DNA of 64,000 bases, from assembly GCA_009731425.1 (NCBI GenBank), contig AP018794.1:248001-312000 (forward strand), written 5' to 3'. Below, piece by piece: positions 8,958-16,982 of this stretch. This DNA comes from Lachnospiraceae bacterium KM106-2 (GTDB lineage Bacteria; Bacillota; Clostridia; Lachnospirales; Lachnospiraceae). Every line of letters begins with the position of its first letter. The first letter of the stretch is position 1. The notes beneath the pieces are model-generated. The model saw nothing but the letters and a program-made list of their open reading frames with translations. It ran no database searches and had not been told where the DNA came from. Position numbers and translations under genes: made by a program.

Positions 8958-9491
8958 ATGAGTAAGAATATTTTAGCAATTGTCAGCAGCCCAAGAAAAG
9001 GCGGAAATTCAGAACGTTTATGTGAAGAATTTATAAAAGGGGCAGAGCAGGCAGGAAACAATACAGAGACTATTTTTTTAAGAGATAAAAAGATTGCACC
9101 TTGTATCGCGTGTGAAGCTTGTTTGAATAATGGTGGAAACTGTGTTCAGATGGATGATATGGCTGATATTATTGAAAAATTAGTTGCAGCAGATGTGGTT
9201 GTATTATCTACACCAGTTTATTATTATTCTATTTCAGCACAGTTAAAAACAATGATTGACCGTACATTAGCAGGTGGTGGAAGACTTGCAAATAAAGAAT
9301 TTTATCTGATTGCAACAGCTGCAGATGGAAAACATGCTATGGAAGTAACAATGAGCGACATGGAAGGATTTGTGAGATGTGTACCTGGTTCAAAGGTGAA
9401 AGGAAAAGTCTATGGTTCCGCATTCCGTGTTGGCGAAATAGAGGGAAATCCAGCATTGTCAGAAGCATTTAAACTTGGAAAAAACTGTTAA
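8958..9491 (+). CDS. NADPH-dependent FMN reductase / iron-sulfur flavoprotein (Isf-like)
   Basis: 177-residue flavodoxin-fold protein with N-terminal FMN phosphate loop SSPRKGGNSE and the TPVYYYSISAQLKTMIDR segment of the FMN reductase family. Cys49, Cys52, Cys55 and Cys62 form the compact CX2CX2CX6C motif that binds a 4Fe-4S cluster in archaeal and clostridial Isf proteins, which pass electrons between ferredoxin and other acceptors. AAAGGAG lies ahead of the ATG. A related protein is at 15352. Likely a cytoplasmic electron carrier for the neighbouring reductases. Confidence 0.88.
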   Translation: MSKNILAIVSSPRKGGNSERLCEEFIKGAEQAGNNTETIFLRDKKIAPCIACEACLNNGGNCVQMDDMADIIEKLVAADVVVLSTPVYYYSISAQLKTMIDRTLAGGGRLANKEFYLIATAADGKHAMEVTMSDMEGFVRCVPGSKVKGKVYGSAFRVGEIEGNPALSEAFKLGKNC

Positions 9492-9521
9492 TTACACACC
9501 TAGAAAAGGGGAAATTCGATT

Positions 9522-10289
9522 ATGGTATTTTATTTCACAGGAACAGGAAATAGTTTATATGTTGCAAAACAGCTAGAGGAAGAAAGATACAGTATTCCAC
9601 AGGAAATGAAGAAAGCTAATCTGGAATATACCGCGGAAAGAATCGGAATTGTCTGTCCGGTTTATGGTCATGAGGTTCCGGATATGGTCAAAGAATTTCT
9701 GAAAAGAGCGAAATTCCATACGCAGTATTTTTATATGGTACTGACATTTGGACGAAGGCATGGTGGGGCAGCAAAACTGGCAGAGAATATACTGGAAGAT
9801 GTGGGCGTAAAACCTAATTATATCAACATTATTATGATGGTTGATAATTTCCTGCCGTCTTTTGATATGGAAGAGCAGATTGCGATTGATGGAGAAAAGA
9901 AGGTAGATGAAAATATCAATCAAATAAAGAAAGATATTGATAATAAGGTGAACTTTATTTCTCCTGTTACACAGGAAGACAGAGACTGGCATCAGACTTA
10001 TCTTGCAGGCAGAGCCAAAATGCCAGCAGATGCTTTTGTACATATGTTTCATATTACAGAGGATTGTATTGGATGTGGCATTTGTACCAAGGTTTGTCCA
10101 AGTGGATGTTATCAGATAAAAGATGACAAGGCAGTACAAAATCCAGAGGGTTGTCAGGTGTGTTTATCTTGTATTCACAATTGTCCGAAAAAGGCAATTG
10201 GACTTAATATGCCAGAGAAAAATCCAAATGCAAGATACAGAAATGAGCATATAGATTTACAGGAAATTATAGATGCAAATAATCAGTAA
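9522..10289 (+). CDS. EFR1-family flavodoxin-ferredoxin (2x[4Fe-4S])
   Basis: 255-residue fusion: an N-terminal flavodoxin-like domain (YFTGTGNSLYVAKQL phosphate loop) and a C-terminal ferredoxin domain with two CX2CX2CX3C(P) motifs, CIGCGICTKVCP and CQVCLSCIHNCP. This layout is the EFR1 family common in Clostridia. Presumed to shuttle single electrons between ferredoxin and FMN enzymes in the cytoplasm. It is preceded by AAAAGGGG and sits 30 nt after the Isf-like gene, so the two are probably co-transcribed. Confidence 0.92.
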   Translation: MVFYFTGTGNSLYVAKQLEEERYSIPQEMKKANLEYTAERIGIVCPVYGHEVPDMVKEFLKRAKFHTQYFYMVLTFGRRHGGAAKLAENILEDVGVKPNYINIIMMVDNFLPSFDMEEQIAIDGEKKVDENINQIKKDIDNKVNFISPVTQEDRDWHQTYLAGRAKMPADAFVHMFHITEDCIGCGICTKVCPSGCYQIKDDKAVQNPEGCQVCLSCIHNCPKKAIGLNMPEKNPNARYRNEHIDLQEIIDANNQ

Positions 10290-10321
10290 ATGAAAATCTT
10301 CAGTCGAAAGTGAGGTGTAAA

Positions 10322-11836
10322 ATGGAAAAAATTCAATGGTCGAAAGGAAAAAAACGTGGAATGGTGGCACTTATTATTATCATAGTATTGTTGTTAATCG
10401 GTGGATGGTATTTTTTCTTAGGCAACAGAATCCCGAATGTAACAGGTGAAGTAGAAAAAGGCACAGAAGAAACCAAATCGCTGGTAGTTTATTTTAGCAG
10501 ATCAGGAGTCATAAAGATAGATGGTGTGGATGCAACTTCTTCTGCCAGTTTAAATCTGGAAGATGATAACTTGATGGGAAATACAGAAATTCCTGCAAGA
10601 ATGATTCAGAAGGTAACTGGAGCAGATTTATTCCAGATTCAAACTGAAAGGTATTATCGTTCTGCTTTCATGGGAACCTCTATCACAGCATGGGCAGAGG
10701 AAAAATTTAATATGAGACCAAATCTTGCAGCAATTCCAGAGAACTTAGACCAGTACGATGTGATTTATGTTGGTTATCCAATCTGGTGGTTCAATGCGCC
10801 AATGGCTATTGGCTCCTTTTTTGATAGTTATGATCTGACAGGAAAGACAATTATTCCATTTTGTACCAGTCAGGATAATGGAATTGATGTAAGTATGAAC
10901 TATATACGAGAGGTATGTAAGGATGCAACAGTTTTGGAAGGAAGAAGATTAAATAATCCGTCAGAAGCTGAAATTAGAAGCTGGCTTGAGGAACTTGGAG
11001 TGGAAAATGAAATAACGGAAACTTCAAAAGAAGAAAGTCAAGAAGAAACTGTGAAGACTGCTATTAGTAACAACGAAAACTACGACTACCATATGGAAGA
11101 AATATGGAGTGAGAATAATGGTAACCGTATTTATGGACAGGCATATATTCCAGAGACAGAGGAAAAGATTCCACTTGTGATATTTTCCCATGAGCTTTGT
11201 AATACCCACACTGCAGGAATTGATTATGCCGAAGAACTGGCATCGCATGGTGTGGCAACCTATACTTTTGATTTTAATGGAGGAAGTTCAAGAAATCAAA
11301 GTGATGGAAAGACCACAGAGATGTCAGTTATGACTGAGGTCAGTGACTTAGAGGCAGTTATGAAGGATGCAAAGACATGGGGTTTTGTGGATACCTCCAG
11401 AATCATTCTGCTGGGAGGTAGTCAGGGTGGTATGGTTTCAGCAATTACCGCTGCAAGGCATACAGATGACTTAGCTGGCTTGGTTCTGCTCTATCCTGCT
11501 TTTGTTATTCCAGATGCAATACATAATACATTTTCAAGTAAGGATGCGATACCTGGCACATTTAATTTCCTTGGCTGGATACAGGTTGGTAGGAATTATG
11601 CAACAGATGTATGGGACTATGATGTATACAGTGAAATTGGTTCCTTTGACAAGGATGTTTTGATTATACATGGTGACAGAGACTATTCTGTCGATTTATC
11701 CTATTCTGAAAGAGCCAAAGAAGCTTATGAAAACTGTGAGCTTCATGTAATAAAAGGAGCGGGACATGGTTTCTATGGTTCAAGCTTTGATGAAGCAATG
11801 GATCAGATTTGGGAATATTTAGCTGAAATAGAGTAA
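10322..11836 (+). CDS. membrane-anchored flavodoxin fused to alpha/beta hydrolase
   Basis: 504-residue two-domain protein. A positively charged N-terminus and one helix (~14-33) anchor it, with the rest probably outside. Residues ~53-228 are a flavodoxin domain: VVYFSRSG, then an insertion holding VDATSSAS, then GNTE, and later GYPIWWFNAPM. After an acidic linker, residues ~255-504 are an alpha/beta hydrolase with nucleophile elbow GGSQGG (Ser367), HGDRD (Asp454 as acid) and GAGHGF (His482). ATG 10322 follows GAGGTG; a GTG at 10310 is less likely. The combination is unusual and the substrate unknown. Export of a FMN-type domain through Sec would need extracellular flavin. Confidence 0.85.
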   Translation: MEKIQWSKGKKRGMVALIIIIVLLLIGGWYFFLGNRIPNVTGEVEKGTEETKSLVVYFSRSGVIKIDGVDATSSASLNLEDDNLMGNTEIPARMIQKVTGADLFQIQTERYYRSAFMGTSITAWAEEKFNMRPNLAAIPENLDQYDVIYVGYPIWWFNAPMAIGSFFDSYDLTGKTIIPFCTSQDNGIDVSMNYIREVCKDATVLEGRRLNNPSEAEIRSWLEELGVENEITETSKEESQEETVKTAISNNENYDYHMEEIWSENNGNRIYGQAYIPETEEKIPLVIFSHELCNTHTAGIDYAEELASHGVATYTFDFNGGSSRNQSDGKTTEMSVMTEVSDLEAVMKDAKTWGFVDTSRIILLGGSQGGMVSAITAARHTDDLAGLVLLYPAFVIPDAIHNTFSSKDAIPGTFNFLGWIQVGRNYATDVWDYDVYSEIGSFDKDVLIIHGDRDYSVDLSYSERAKEAYENCELHVIKGAGHGFYGSSFDEAMDQIWEYLAEIE

Positions 11837-11857
11837 ATTGGAATGGAGGACGAAGCA

Positions 11858-12571
11858 ATGAAAAAAAGAATTCTTGCTATTGGAATGGTTGCACTCATGA
11901 GCCTTATGACTGCTTGTGGTAATGAAACAGCATCAGAGAATAAGTCAAATGTAACGCAGCAAGATAGTGGTAATGTTGTGGAAAATAACACAGAAGACAT
12001 TATGAACAATGGATCTAGCCTTGTGGCATATTTTACATACAGTGAAAATATTGGTGATACCAGCGACATGAGTGTAGATGCAATTTCTTCTGCCAGTTTG
12101 AACCGAGATACAAAAAATACAGAAGGTAATCTTCAAGTAATGGCACAGGAAATTGTGAGTAAGCAGGGGGCAGATTTGCATCATATTATAATCGAGGAAC
12201 CATATGATGCAGATTATTCGACGATGCTAGACAGAGTCGTAGATGAATTCAGCGATGATACAAAGGTAGCATTACAGTCAAAAATTGATAATCTTGATCA
12301 ATATGACGTAGTGTATATCGGAACACCTGTATGGAATGGAGCATTGCCTCCTGCAATGGAAACATTCTTTGAAGAAAACGATTTAGATGGAAAAACAATT
12401 ATTCCATTTGGAATACATTTGGGCAGTCGATTTGGTTCTATCATAGACCAGATTGAAGAATATTGTCCGAATGCCACGATATTAGAAGGATTTACAATCA
12501 ATGCAGAGACTTCAAACGATGAAGTGCGAATAGAATTCGATGCATGGTTGGATGATTTAAAACTAAACTAA
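11858..12571 (+). CDS. flavodoxin-domain lipoprotein
   Basis: 237-residue predicted lipoprotein: signal helix residues 4-17 and a lipobox-like LMTAC with Cys20, then an Asn/Ser/Glu-rich linker and a flavodoxin domain from ~54. The phosphate loop begins AYFTYSEN, is interrupted by a segment with VDAISSAS, and the FMN-site stretch YIGTPVWNGALPPAM follows. It resembles the flavodoxin half of the preceding fusion and the lipoprotein at 16983. GGAGG precedes ATG 11858; an ATG at 11843 overlaps that site and is rejected. Probably surface-attached; electron partner unknown. Confidence 0.85.
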   Translation: MKKRILAIGMVALMSLMTACGNETASENKSNVTQQDSGNVVENNTEDIMNNGSSLVAYFTYSENIGDTSDMSVDAISSASLNRDTKNTEGNLQVMAQEIVSKQGADLHHIIIEEPYDADYSTMLDRVVDEFSDDTKVALQSKIDNLDQYDVVYIGTPVWNGALPPAMETFFEENDLDGKTIIPFGIHLGSRFGSIIDQIEEYCPNATILEGFTINAETSNDEVRIEFDAWLDDLKLN

Positions 12572-12594
12572 CATATAGGAGGAAATTTTAAACG

Positions 12595-13149
12595 ATGAGA
12601 AAGAATTTTGGAGCAAAACCATTTTTATATCCACAGCCTGTTTTAATTATTGGAACTTACAATGAGGATGGTACAGCAAATGCAATGAATGCAGCTTGGG
12701 GAGGTCTGTGTGGAGCAGATAAATTGATTATTGATTTAGCAAGTCACAGAACAACTGACAATATTTTGAGAACAGGAGAATTTATAGTAAGTGTGGCAGA
12801 TGCATCACATGTGGTGGAAGCAGATTATGTAGGAATCGTATCAGCAAACAAAGTACCAGATAAATTAGAAAAAGCAGGATTGCATACTTTTAAAAGTGAA
12901 TTTGTCAATGCACCAGTTATTGATGAGTTTCCTATGACATTTGAGTGTAAGTTGCTAAGACAGACAGAAGATGGGATTGTAGGTAAGATTGTAAATGTGA
13001 ATATTGATGAAAGAGTTTTAAATGAACAAGGAACTGTTGATGTTGATAAATTAGGAGCAATTACATTCGATGCAATGAATTCTTCTTATGTTAAGCTTGG
13101 GGAAAAAGTGGGTAATGCTTTTTCAGATGGGAAAAAGCTGACTGAATAG
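12595..13149 (+). CDS. flavin reductase-like FMN-binding protein
   Basis: 184-residue split-barrel FMN protein of the flavin reductase/DIM6-NTAB family (PLYPQPVLIIGTYNEDG-like start, NAMNAAWGG, HRTTDNILRTGEFIVSV). Such enzymes bind FMN and reduce flavins or small acceptors with NAD(P)H. It has an AGGAGG site and lies 23 nt after the flavodoxin lipoprotein; a strong terminator follows, making it the end of the first redox run. It could supply reduced flavin to the nearby flavodoxins, which is inference. Confidence 0.88.
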   Translation: MRKNFGAKPFLYPQPVLIIGTYNEDGTANAMNAAWGGLCGADKLIIDLASHRTTDNILRTGEFIVSVADASHVVEADYVGIVSANKVPDKLEKAGLHTFKSEFVNAPVIDEFPMTFECKLLRQTEDGIVGKIVNVNIDERVLNEQGTVDVDKLGAITFDAMNSSYVKLGEKVGNAFSDGKKLTE

Positions 13150-13168
13150 AGATTTCAGCTAATTGGAA

Positions 13169-13208
13169 ACAGGGGAACAAAGAAATATGTGTTCGCCTGT
13201 TTTTTTTT
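13169..13208 (+). terminator. rho-independent terminator
   Basis: Stem ACAGGGGAACA / TGTTCGCCTGT (11 bp with one G/G mismatch), 10-nt loop, then nine T. Ends the first redox gene run. Confidence 0.88.
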
Positions 13209-13227
13209 AGACAAGGAAGGTGACAAG

Positions 13228-13731
13228 ATGAAGAATATAATAAAGAACGTATGGTTATGATTTTGAGCATAAAGATGGTAATTTGAATATTATCTGGTTG
13301 TGGAAAAACGAATCAAACAGAAATAGCGAATCCGCAGGGAAATACTTCTGATATTGAAGATACATCAGAGACTAACCAGGAGGCAACGGATGGAAATGTA
13401 TTAGTTGCTTATTTTTCTTATAGTGGTAATACAAAAGAGGTTGCTGAGCAAATTTCAGAACTCACAGGTGGAACACTGGCAGAAATACAAAGAAAAGAAG
13501 CTTACCCAACAAATAATGATGAATTTACAGAAATGGCAGAAAACGAGATTAAGAATGGAGACAGACCAGAAATTACAATAAGTGTAGATAATGTAGAAGA
13601 ATATGATACGGTTTTTGTGGGCTATCCGATTTGGTATGATGAGGCACCTGCTATGATTTCAACATTTCTGGCATCATATAATTTTGAAGGGAAGAGATTA
13701 ATTCCATTTTGCACAAGTTCAAGTGATATAA
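13228..13731 (+). pseudogene. decayed flavodoxin lipoprotein gene
   Basis: ATG 13228 with an AAGGTG site opens a signal-peptide-like stretch that stops after ten codons. The next frame (13251 on) continues as a hydrophobic leader with an in-frame TGA at 13284, then a lipobox-like ILSGC and an intact flavodoxin body: VLVAYFSYSGNTKEVAEQI, EYDTVFVGYPIWYDEAPAM, LIPFCTSSSDI. Unlike its relatives it has the ordinary, uninterrupted phosphate loop. The C-terminal ~45 residues are missing: at about 13730 the sequence switches to the end of an old-yellow-enzyme gene. Frameshift, stop and 3' deletion all argue for a dead gene. Confidence 0.85.
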
Positions 13732-14058
13732 TTGATATTAGTTGCTGGAACTGGAGATATTTGTATTGCAAACAGATTAATGTTAATTGATATGGTTAAC
13801 TACAATAAAATCGATGTAAAAACAAATACCTTCTTAAAGGGTATCAGTGAAACTGCAGTTACAGTAACTACAGATGAAAAAGTTCAGGATATCGAGGCTG
13901 ATACTGTAATTCTTTCCGTTGGATTTTATGCAGATAGAACACTCTATGAAGCATTACAGCAAGAAGTAAGTAATGTATGGTATATCGGAGACCAGGATAC
14001 ACCTACAAATGTAATGAATGCAGTTGCAGATGGTGCAGCAGTTGGATTTAATATTTAA
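13732..14058 (+). pseudogene. C-terminal remnant of an OYE/FAD-dependent oxidoreductase
   Basis: About 108 residues matching only the end of a BaiCD/enoate-reductase type flavoenzyme: GTGDICIANRLMLIDMV, then IEADTVILSVGFYADRTLYEAL, then VWYIGDQDTP..VMNAVADGAAVGF. These correspond to the last strands of the FAD/NAD domain, as in the intact 646-aa relative at 60114 (EADTIVLALGVSPRRTLVEE..., VADGFGKAF). The OYE barrel, iron-sulfur motif and FAD site are absent. It has no ribosome site and abuts the flavodoxin fragment in a different frame, so a deletion of several kilobases or a recombination joined the two. Confidence 0.85.
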
Positions 14059-14079
14059 CACAATATTTGCAGTAGTTCT

Positions 14080-14958
14080 TTAATCATTTATATGTGACAT
14101 AAGCCATCGAATAAGTACTTCTGAAATTGGTGTAAATAGCTGATATTTTTTCCAGATAATATACATTTTGGTTTCAAGGATGGGTGAAAGAGGACGAAAA
14201 GTTAAGTTTGTTTCGCTACCTGTATTGGCAAGGTGTTCAAAGGTGAGCAGGCAGCCAAGACCTTCCTGCACAAAAACTGCTCCATTATAAGTAAGATTAC
14301 CTGTGCCAACAAAATTTAGTGAATCAGCTTTTTCACCACACCAGCGAGGAATGTCAGCCTTAATAGACTGATTAGAACATATAAGGTCAATACCAACAAG
14401 ATCGTCCACTATGATTTCGGATTTAGAAGCGAGTGGATGATCTTTTTTTATAACAAGTCCCCACTGATCTGTACCAGGCATTTCAATATAATTATATTTT
14501 GAGAGATCAGGTGGTTCTACAATTACAGCAAAATCAAGTAATCCACGATCAAGGTGTTCCGTTACAAGAGAGGTATCTCCACTAAAGAGATGGAATTTCA
14601 AAAGTGGGTAATTTACTTTAAATGTCTTGATGCCTCTCGCAAGATACTTTATTAGATAAGATTCTGCACAACCTATATGAATATCTCCACCAGTTATTTC
14701 ATCAAGAGAAGCAAATTCGGCTTTGGTTTTATCAACCATGGCAATGATATCTTCAGCTCGTTTTCGAAGAAGCATTCCCTCGTCTGTTAAGGAAAGCCCC
14801 TGTCTGGTTCGAATAAAAAGTGGTTTTCCAAGTTCTGTTTCTAATTCCTTCATCTGTTTTGATAAAGAGGATTGGGAAACATGTAGACTCTTTGCAGCTC
14901 TCGTCATATTTCCTTCTCTTGCTATTTCTAAGAAATAATTCAAAATTTGTATTTCCAT
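14080..14958 (-). CDS. LysR-family transcriptional regulator
   Basis: 292-residue LysR protein. HTH RAAKSLHVSQSSLSKQMKEL is at ~20-39, followed by the linker helix and an effector domain starting near residue 90 (GGDIHIGCAES). Divergent from the 15099 gene across 140 nt with a T-N11-A type palindrome (15006-15026), so autoregulation and control of the 15.1-19.6 kb genes are likely. It faces the OYE remnant tail to tail with 21 nt between. Effector unknown. Confidence 0.92.
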   Translation of the reverse strand: MEIQILNYFLEIAREGNMTRAAKSLHVSQSSLSKQMKELETELGKPLFIRTRQGLSLTDEGMLLRKRAEDIIAMVDKTKAEFASLDEITGGDIHIGCAESYLIKYLARGIKTFKVNYPLLKFHLFSGDTSLVTEHLDRGLLDFAVIVEPPDLSKYNYIEMPGTDQWGLVIKKDHPLASKSEIIVDDLVGIDLICSNQSIKADIPRWCGEKADSLNFVGTGNLTYNGAVFVQEGLGCLLTFEHLANTGSETNLTFRPLSPILETKMYIIWKKYQLFTPISEVLIRWLMSHIND

Positions 14959-15005
14959 AATACCTCCTGAAAAGTAGTTTGATTTAAATTATTATATATC
15001 TTTTA

Positions 15006-15026
15006 ATTATTCCTGTAAAGAATAAT
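15006..15026. promoter_or_regulatory. LysR-type T-N11-A palindrome
   Basis: Perfect 7-bp arms ATTATTC and GAATAAT separated by 7 nt, embedding the TTC-N7-GAA (T-N11-A) pattern typical of LysR recognition sites, in the divergent intergenic region. Confidence 0.6.
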
Positions 15027-15045
15027 ACATAATGAATTATATGTA

Positions 15046-15075
15046 TTGGAGATTTGAAATAAAACAACATATAAT
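15046..15075 (+). promoter_or_regulatory. candidate promoter for the second redox run
   Basis: TTGGAG, 18-nt spacer, TATAAT, ending 24 nt before the ATG at 15099. The -10 box is perfect but the -35 is poor, as expected for an activator-dependent promoter next to a LysR site. Confidence 0.5.
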
Positions 15076-15098
15076 ATTTTTGAAGGTGAGGTGTAATT

Positions 15099-15332
15099 AT
15101 GGCAAAGGCAACGGATACTTATGGAATTCTGAAACAGAATCTAGAGGATGCCGGATGTGAAAAAGAGATTATTGATAAATGTATGGTATTAGCTAGTGAG
15201 GATTGCTGGAATGAAATTCCTAAGTTGGTAGCGGCTCACAAAAGTAAACTTCTTGATATAATGCATACCAGTCAAAATCAGATTGATTGTCTGGATTTCC
15301 TGGTTTATAAAATAGGAAAAGAACACAAGTAG
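15099..15332 (+). CDS. small hypothetical protein of the redox run
   Basis: 77 residues, soluble, mostly helical, with three cysteines (GCEKEIIDKCMVL, IDCLDF) but no recognised motif. A good GAGGTG site precedes the ATG and the gene lies 19 nt before an Isf-like flavoprotein, so it is expressed with it. I do not recognise the family. The segment ECWNEIPKL-like (DCWNEIPKLVAAHKSKLLD) suggests a small helical adaptor; no function is proposed. Confidence 0.65.
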   Translation: MAKATDTYGILKQNLEDAGCEKEIIDKCMVLASEDCWNEIPKLVAAHKSKLLDIMHTSQNQIDCLDFLVYKIGKEHK

Positions 15333-15351
15333 AGGAGGAAATGACAACCAA

Positions 15352-15876
15352 ATGAAAATATTAGTGTTAAACGGAAGTCCAAGACCAAATGGGAATACAT
15401 CTCAAATGGTAGCTGCTTTTAAAGAAAGCGCAGAGTGCGTAGGAAGCGAAGTTACAGTAATTGAAGTATGTAAAAAGCAGATTCATGGATGTATCGCATG
15501 CGAATACTGCCATGCCAAAGGAAATGGACAGTGCGTGCAGAAGGATGATATGCAGGAAATCTATGATGTATTAAAAGATACAGATATGTTAGTACTTGCA
15601 TCCCCAATTTATTATCATGGTATATCAGGTCAGTTAAAATGCGTCATTGACCGTTTCTATTCAGCAGCTTATCCAATGGGACCAAGAAACCTGAAAAAAG
15701 CAGCAATGTTTTTAAGTTCTGGAGCTAGCAGACAATACGAAGGTGCAAAATATTCTTTTGAAAATGATTTTCTTGGATATCTAGGACTTAAGAATATGGG
15801 ATTTGTTACTTGTGCTGGAGGAGTGACACAGAGAACTTTAGATGAAATCCGATCTATTGGTGCAAGGTGTAAATAG
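15352..15876 (+). CDS. NADPH-dependent FMN reductase / iron-sulfur flavoprotein (Isf-like)
   Basis: 174-residue flavodoxin-fold protein: phosphate loop NGSPRPNGNTSQM, Cys47-Cys50-Cys53-Cys61 (CX2CX2CX7C) for an iron-sulfur cluster, and ASPIYYHGISGQLKCVIDRF at the dimer/FMN face. It resembles the protein at 8958 but the two differ over most of their length, so they are paralogues rather than a recent duplication. Likely a cytoplasmic electron carrier or quinone/nitro reductase. Confidence 0.88.
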   Translation: MKILVLNGSPRPNGNTSQMVAAFKESAECVGSEVTVIEVCKKQIHGCIACEYCHAKGNGQCVQKDDMQEIYDVLKDTDMLVLASPIYYHGISGQLKCVIDRFYSAAYPMGPRNLKKAAMFLSSGASRQYEGAKYSFENDFLGYLGLKNMGFVTCAGGVTQRTLDEIRSIGARCK

Positions 15877-15950
15877 GAATGTAATAAAGCTTACAACAAA
15901 AAAACAGAAAAACAAATAATCAGAAACATAATAAAGGAGAATTAACGATT

Positions 15951-16949
15951 ATGATGAACACAGAAAAATTAAGTTTGACAACAGAATGGGATAAGACATT
16001 TGCGAAGAGCGAAAAAGTAGATCACAAGAAGGTTACATTTGTGAACAGATATGGTATCACACTTGCAGCAGATCAGTACACACCAAAGAATACAGAAGGA
16101 AAAATGGCTGCAATTGCAGTATGTGGACCTTTTGGTGCAGTAAAAGAACAGGCATCGGGATTATATGCTCAGGAAATGGCAGAAAGAGGATTTTTAACAA
16201 TCGCCTTTGACCCTTCCTTTACAGGAGAAAGTGGTGGAACACCAAGATATATGGCTTCTCCAGATATTAATACAGAAGATTTCCAGGCTGCAGTGGATTA
16301 CTTATCCGTACAGGATAATGTAGATCCTGAGAAAATTGGAATTATCGGAATCTGTGGATTTGGTGGATTAGCTTTAAATACAGCAGGCATCGACACCAGA
16401 ATCAAAGCAACAGTAGTATCTACTATGTATGATATGTCGAGAATTGGCGCAAACGGATATTTTGATTCAGAAAATAGTGAAGAGGCTCGTTTCCAGAAGA
16501 GAGTTACTTTCAATACACAGAGAACAGAAGATTATAAAAATGGCAGCTATGCTTCAAGTGGTGCACTTCCAGATGAAGCACCTGAAGGCGCACCTCAATT
16601 TTTAGTAGACTATATTGATTACTATAGAACAAAACGTGGTTATCATCCTCGTTCGCAGGGAAATGGTAATGGTTGGAATGTAACTGGTACCATGTCATTC
16701 TTGAATCAGCCACTTCTTAACTACAGCAATGAAATCCGTAGTGCAGTCCTTGTGATGCATGGAGAAGAAGCACATTCCTGCTATATGGGAAAGGATGCTT
16801 ATGCAGCTATGACAAAAGACAGTGAGTATACAGATAATAAAGAATTGATGATTATTCCTGGAGCAGTACACACTGATCTTTATGATAAAAAGGACATCAT
16901 TCCATTTGATCATGTGGAGGAGTTCTTCCACAAATATCTTCAAAAATAA
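15951..16949 (+). CDS. alpha/beta hydrolase (dienelactone hydrolase/YcjY-like)
   Basis: 332-residue cytoplasmic alpha/beta hydrolase. The nucleophile elbow reads IGICGFGGLALN, placing Cys rather than Ser at the nucleophile position, as in a YcjY-like group. VMHGEEAHS is near the acid loop, and the catalytic His lies in PGAVHTDLYD near the C-terminus. No signal peptide. It has GGAG before a double ATG. Substrate unknown; the context suggests ester or lactone hydrolysis linked to carbonyl detoxification, which is inference. Confidence 0.85.
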   Translation: MMNTEKLSLTTEWDKTFAKSEKVDHKKVTFVNRYGITLAADQYTPKNTEGKMAAIAVCGPFGAVKEQASGLYAQEMAERGFLTIAFDPSFTGESGGTPRYMASPDINTEDFQAAVDYLSVQDNVDPEKIGIIGICGFGGLALNTAGIDTRIKATVVSTMYDMSRIGANGYFDSENSEEARFQKRVTFNTQRTEDYKNGSYASSGALPDEAPEGAPQFLVDYIDYYRTKRGYHPRSQGNGNGWNVTGTMSFLNQPLLNYSNEIRSAVLVMHGEEAHSCYMGKDAYAAMTKDSEYTDNKELMIIPGAVHTDLYDKKDIIPFDHVEEFFHKYLQK

Positions 16950-16982
16950 ATTGTCTGATGTAAACCATATGGAGTGAAAAAT

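Noticed and set aside
9573..10139. 188-codon minus-strand ORF
   Set aside because: Complement of the EFR1 gene; hydrophobic/Cys-rich shadow composition.
10322..11836. Flavodoxin-hydrolase fusion as two separate genes
   Set aside because: The frame is open throughout, no stop or internal ribosome site lies in the linker, and the linker is acidic and low-complexity as between real domains.
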